DNA of 6,817 nucleotides. It comes from Verrucomicrobiota bacterium. Its GTDB lineage: Bacteria > Verrucomicrobiota > Lentisphaeria > Victivallales > Victivallaceae. Both the position numbers and the translations under genes were made by a program. Within the stretch, counting starts at the first letter, position 1. Each line of letters starts with the position of its first letter. Below are positions 5,975 to 6,817 of this stretch, piece after piece. The stretch lies in the NCBI GenBank assembly GCA_023459755.1, contig JAEWSS010000167.1, forward strand, positions 1-6,817, given 5' to 3'. The notes beneath the pieces are model-generated. The model did not search any database and was not told the DNA's origin. It worked only from the letters and a program-made list of their open reading frames with translations.

Positions 5975-6817
5975 ATGCAAAATGGTATACAATCAAAACT
6001 CCGTTACCCGCAGAGACTGGTCTGGCGGACGCTCGGCGTGGCCGGAGCACCGTCACGGCTCGGCGCCGGATTTATGCACAAAGTCGGCGCCGTTGATTTC
6101 CAGGACTTTGATTCACCACGCTATGTTCTGGTGGCGGTGCTGGCCGGAACCGGGCGCTACACAACCGACGGTGGCACGGAATACCGTCTGGAACCGGGCA
6201 TGATGTTCCAGCGCATTCCCGGAAAACGGCAGAGCAATTACATCGATCCGCAGTCCGGCTGGTACGAATGCTACCTTGAAACCGGCGTGGATTTTGCCGC
6301 CGCACTGGATCAGATGGGGGTGATCGACTGGACCATCCCGGTTCGTCCGCTCGGCCGCCCGTCCGGATTCGCCGACATGGTCCACGACTTTATGACCGGC
6401 CTCGCCGCGGCCTCGGAGAAGGATTTGCCCGACTTCGCCGTCCGGATCGCCGGTCTGTTCCGCCACGCCTTCGCCCCGGACCGGAGCCAGTCCGAACGGC
6501 CAATCCCCGATCCCGGCGCCAACGCGGTGAACGCGGCGCGCCTTCTGCTTGAACGCGACTTCAACCGGCCATTCAACCTGAAAGCATTTTGCCGCAGCCA
6601 AAACTGCGGTTATGAATTATTCCGAAAAAAATTCAAAGCGATCGTCGGGCTTTCGCCCTGGCAGTACCGGGTCAAACGACGGCTGGACGCGGCGGCCGAA
6701 ATGCTTGCCGCCGGTAAACTGCCGGTGGCCGAGATCGCCGTCCGCCTCGGATATTCTTCGCCCTACGAATTTTCCGCACAATTCAAACGCGCTTTCGGCC
6801 GGTCGCCAAAATATTTC
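5975..6817 (+). CDS. AraC/XylS-family transcriptional regulator (3' end outside window)
   Basis: This one-component regulator has an N-terminal cupin-type ligand-binding domain (about residues 35-105, with VLVAVLAGTGRY and YRLEPGMM) and a C-terminal AraC double helix-turn-helix (about 185-281). The first HTH spans about 201-221 and reads KAFCRSQNCGYELFRKKFK. The second is the more conserved VAEIAVRLGYSSPYEFSAQFKRAF followed by GRSPKYF at the edge, so only a few residues are missing of a protein near the usual 280-300. The ATG at 5975 is the first possible start, because an in-frame TAA lies at 5969-5971. No Shine-Dalgarno sequence is visible before it. It is divergent from lacZ across 113 bp, which suggests that it controls lacZ in response to a sugar and perhaps itself. 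The ligand cannot be read from the sequence. Confidence 0.93.
   Translation, partial: MQNGIQSKLRYPQRLVWRTLGVAGAPSRLGAGFMHKVGAVDFQDFDSPRYVLVAVLAGTGRYTTDGGTEYRLEPGMMFQRIPGKRQSNYIDPQSGWYECYLETGVDFAAALDQMGVIDWTIPVRPLGRPSGFADMVHDFMTGLAAASEKDLPDFAVRIAGLFRHAFAPDRSQSERPIPDPGANAVNAARLLLERDFNRPFNLKAFCRSQNCGYELFRKKFKAIVGLSPWQYRVKRRLDAAAEMLAAGKLPVAEIAVRLGYSSPYEFSAQFKRAFGRSPKYF

Noticed and set aside
6113..6601. A 162-residue open frame on the minus strand, antisense to the AraC-family gene
   Set aside because: The opposite strand encodes a convincing cupin plus AraC HTH protein; this frame has no motif or plausible start context.

Overview
The window looks like a small carbohydrate-use locus from a heterotrophic Gram-negative bacterium. 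The genes are GC-rich with a strong preference for G or C at third codon positions, while the two spacers upstream of genes are AT-rich. A LacZ-type GH2 enzyme under a divergent AraC-type regulator, next to an ADP-ribosylglycohydrolase-fold protein carrying beta-sandwich modules, reminds me of the PVC group, especially Lentisphaerota such as Victivallis. That placement is from memory of gene style only and is low confidence.

Layout. Positions 1-350 (+) hold the C-terminal part of a HAD-superfamily hydrolase that enters from the left edge. Positions 351-438 are a short spacer between convergent genes, packed with inverted repeats. Positions 439-2556 (-) encode a 705-residue ADP-ribosylglycohydrolase-family protein with two C-terminal beta-sandwich regions. 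Positions 2557-2681 are a spacer with a weak terminator, a candidate promoter and an operator-like inverted repeat. Positions 2682-5861 (-) encode a complete 1059-residue LacZ-type beta-galactosidase. Positions 5862-5974 are an AT-rich divergent control region. From 5975 to the right edge (+) runs an AraC/XylS-family regulator that lacks only its extreme C-terminus.

How they may work together. The regulator and the beta-galactosidase are divergently transcribed from a 113-bp region in which the two candidate -10 boxes overlap on opposite strands. This suggests the AraC protein senses a sugar and controls lacZ and itself. The ADP-ribosylglycohydrolase-like gene lies downstream of lacZ on the same strand and could be reached by readthrough or by its own promoter. 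Neither minus-strand protein has a visible signal peptide, so both probably act in the cytoplasm on imported oligosaccharides. No transporter is in the window. The HAD gene runs in the opposite direction and may belong to a separate unit to the left.

I see no tRNA, rRNA, CRISPR array, insertion sequence or other mobile element. The most interesting points are the uncharacterised ADP-ribosylglycohydrolase-like protein, with its altered metal-site motifs and carbohydrate-binding-like modules beside lacZ, and the symmetric divergent promoter region.
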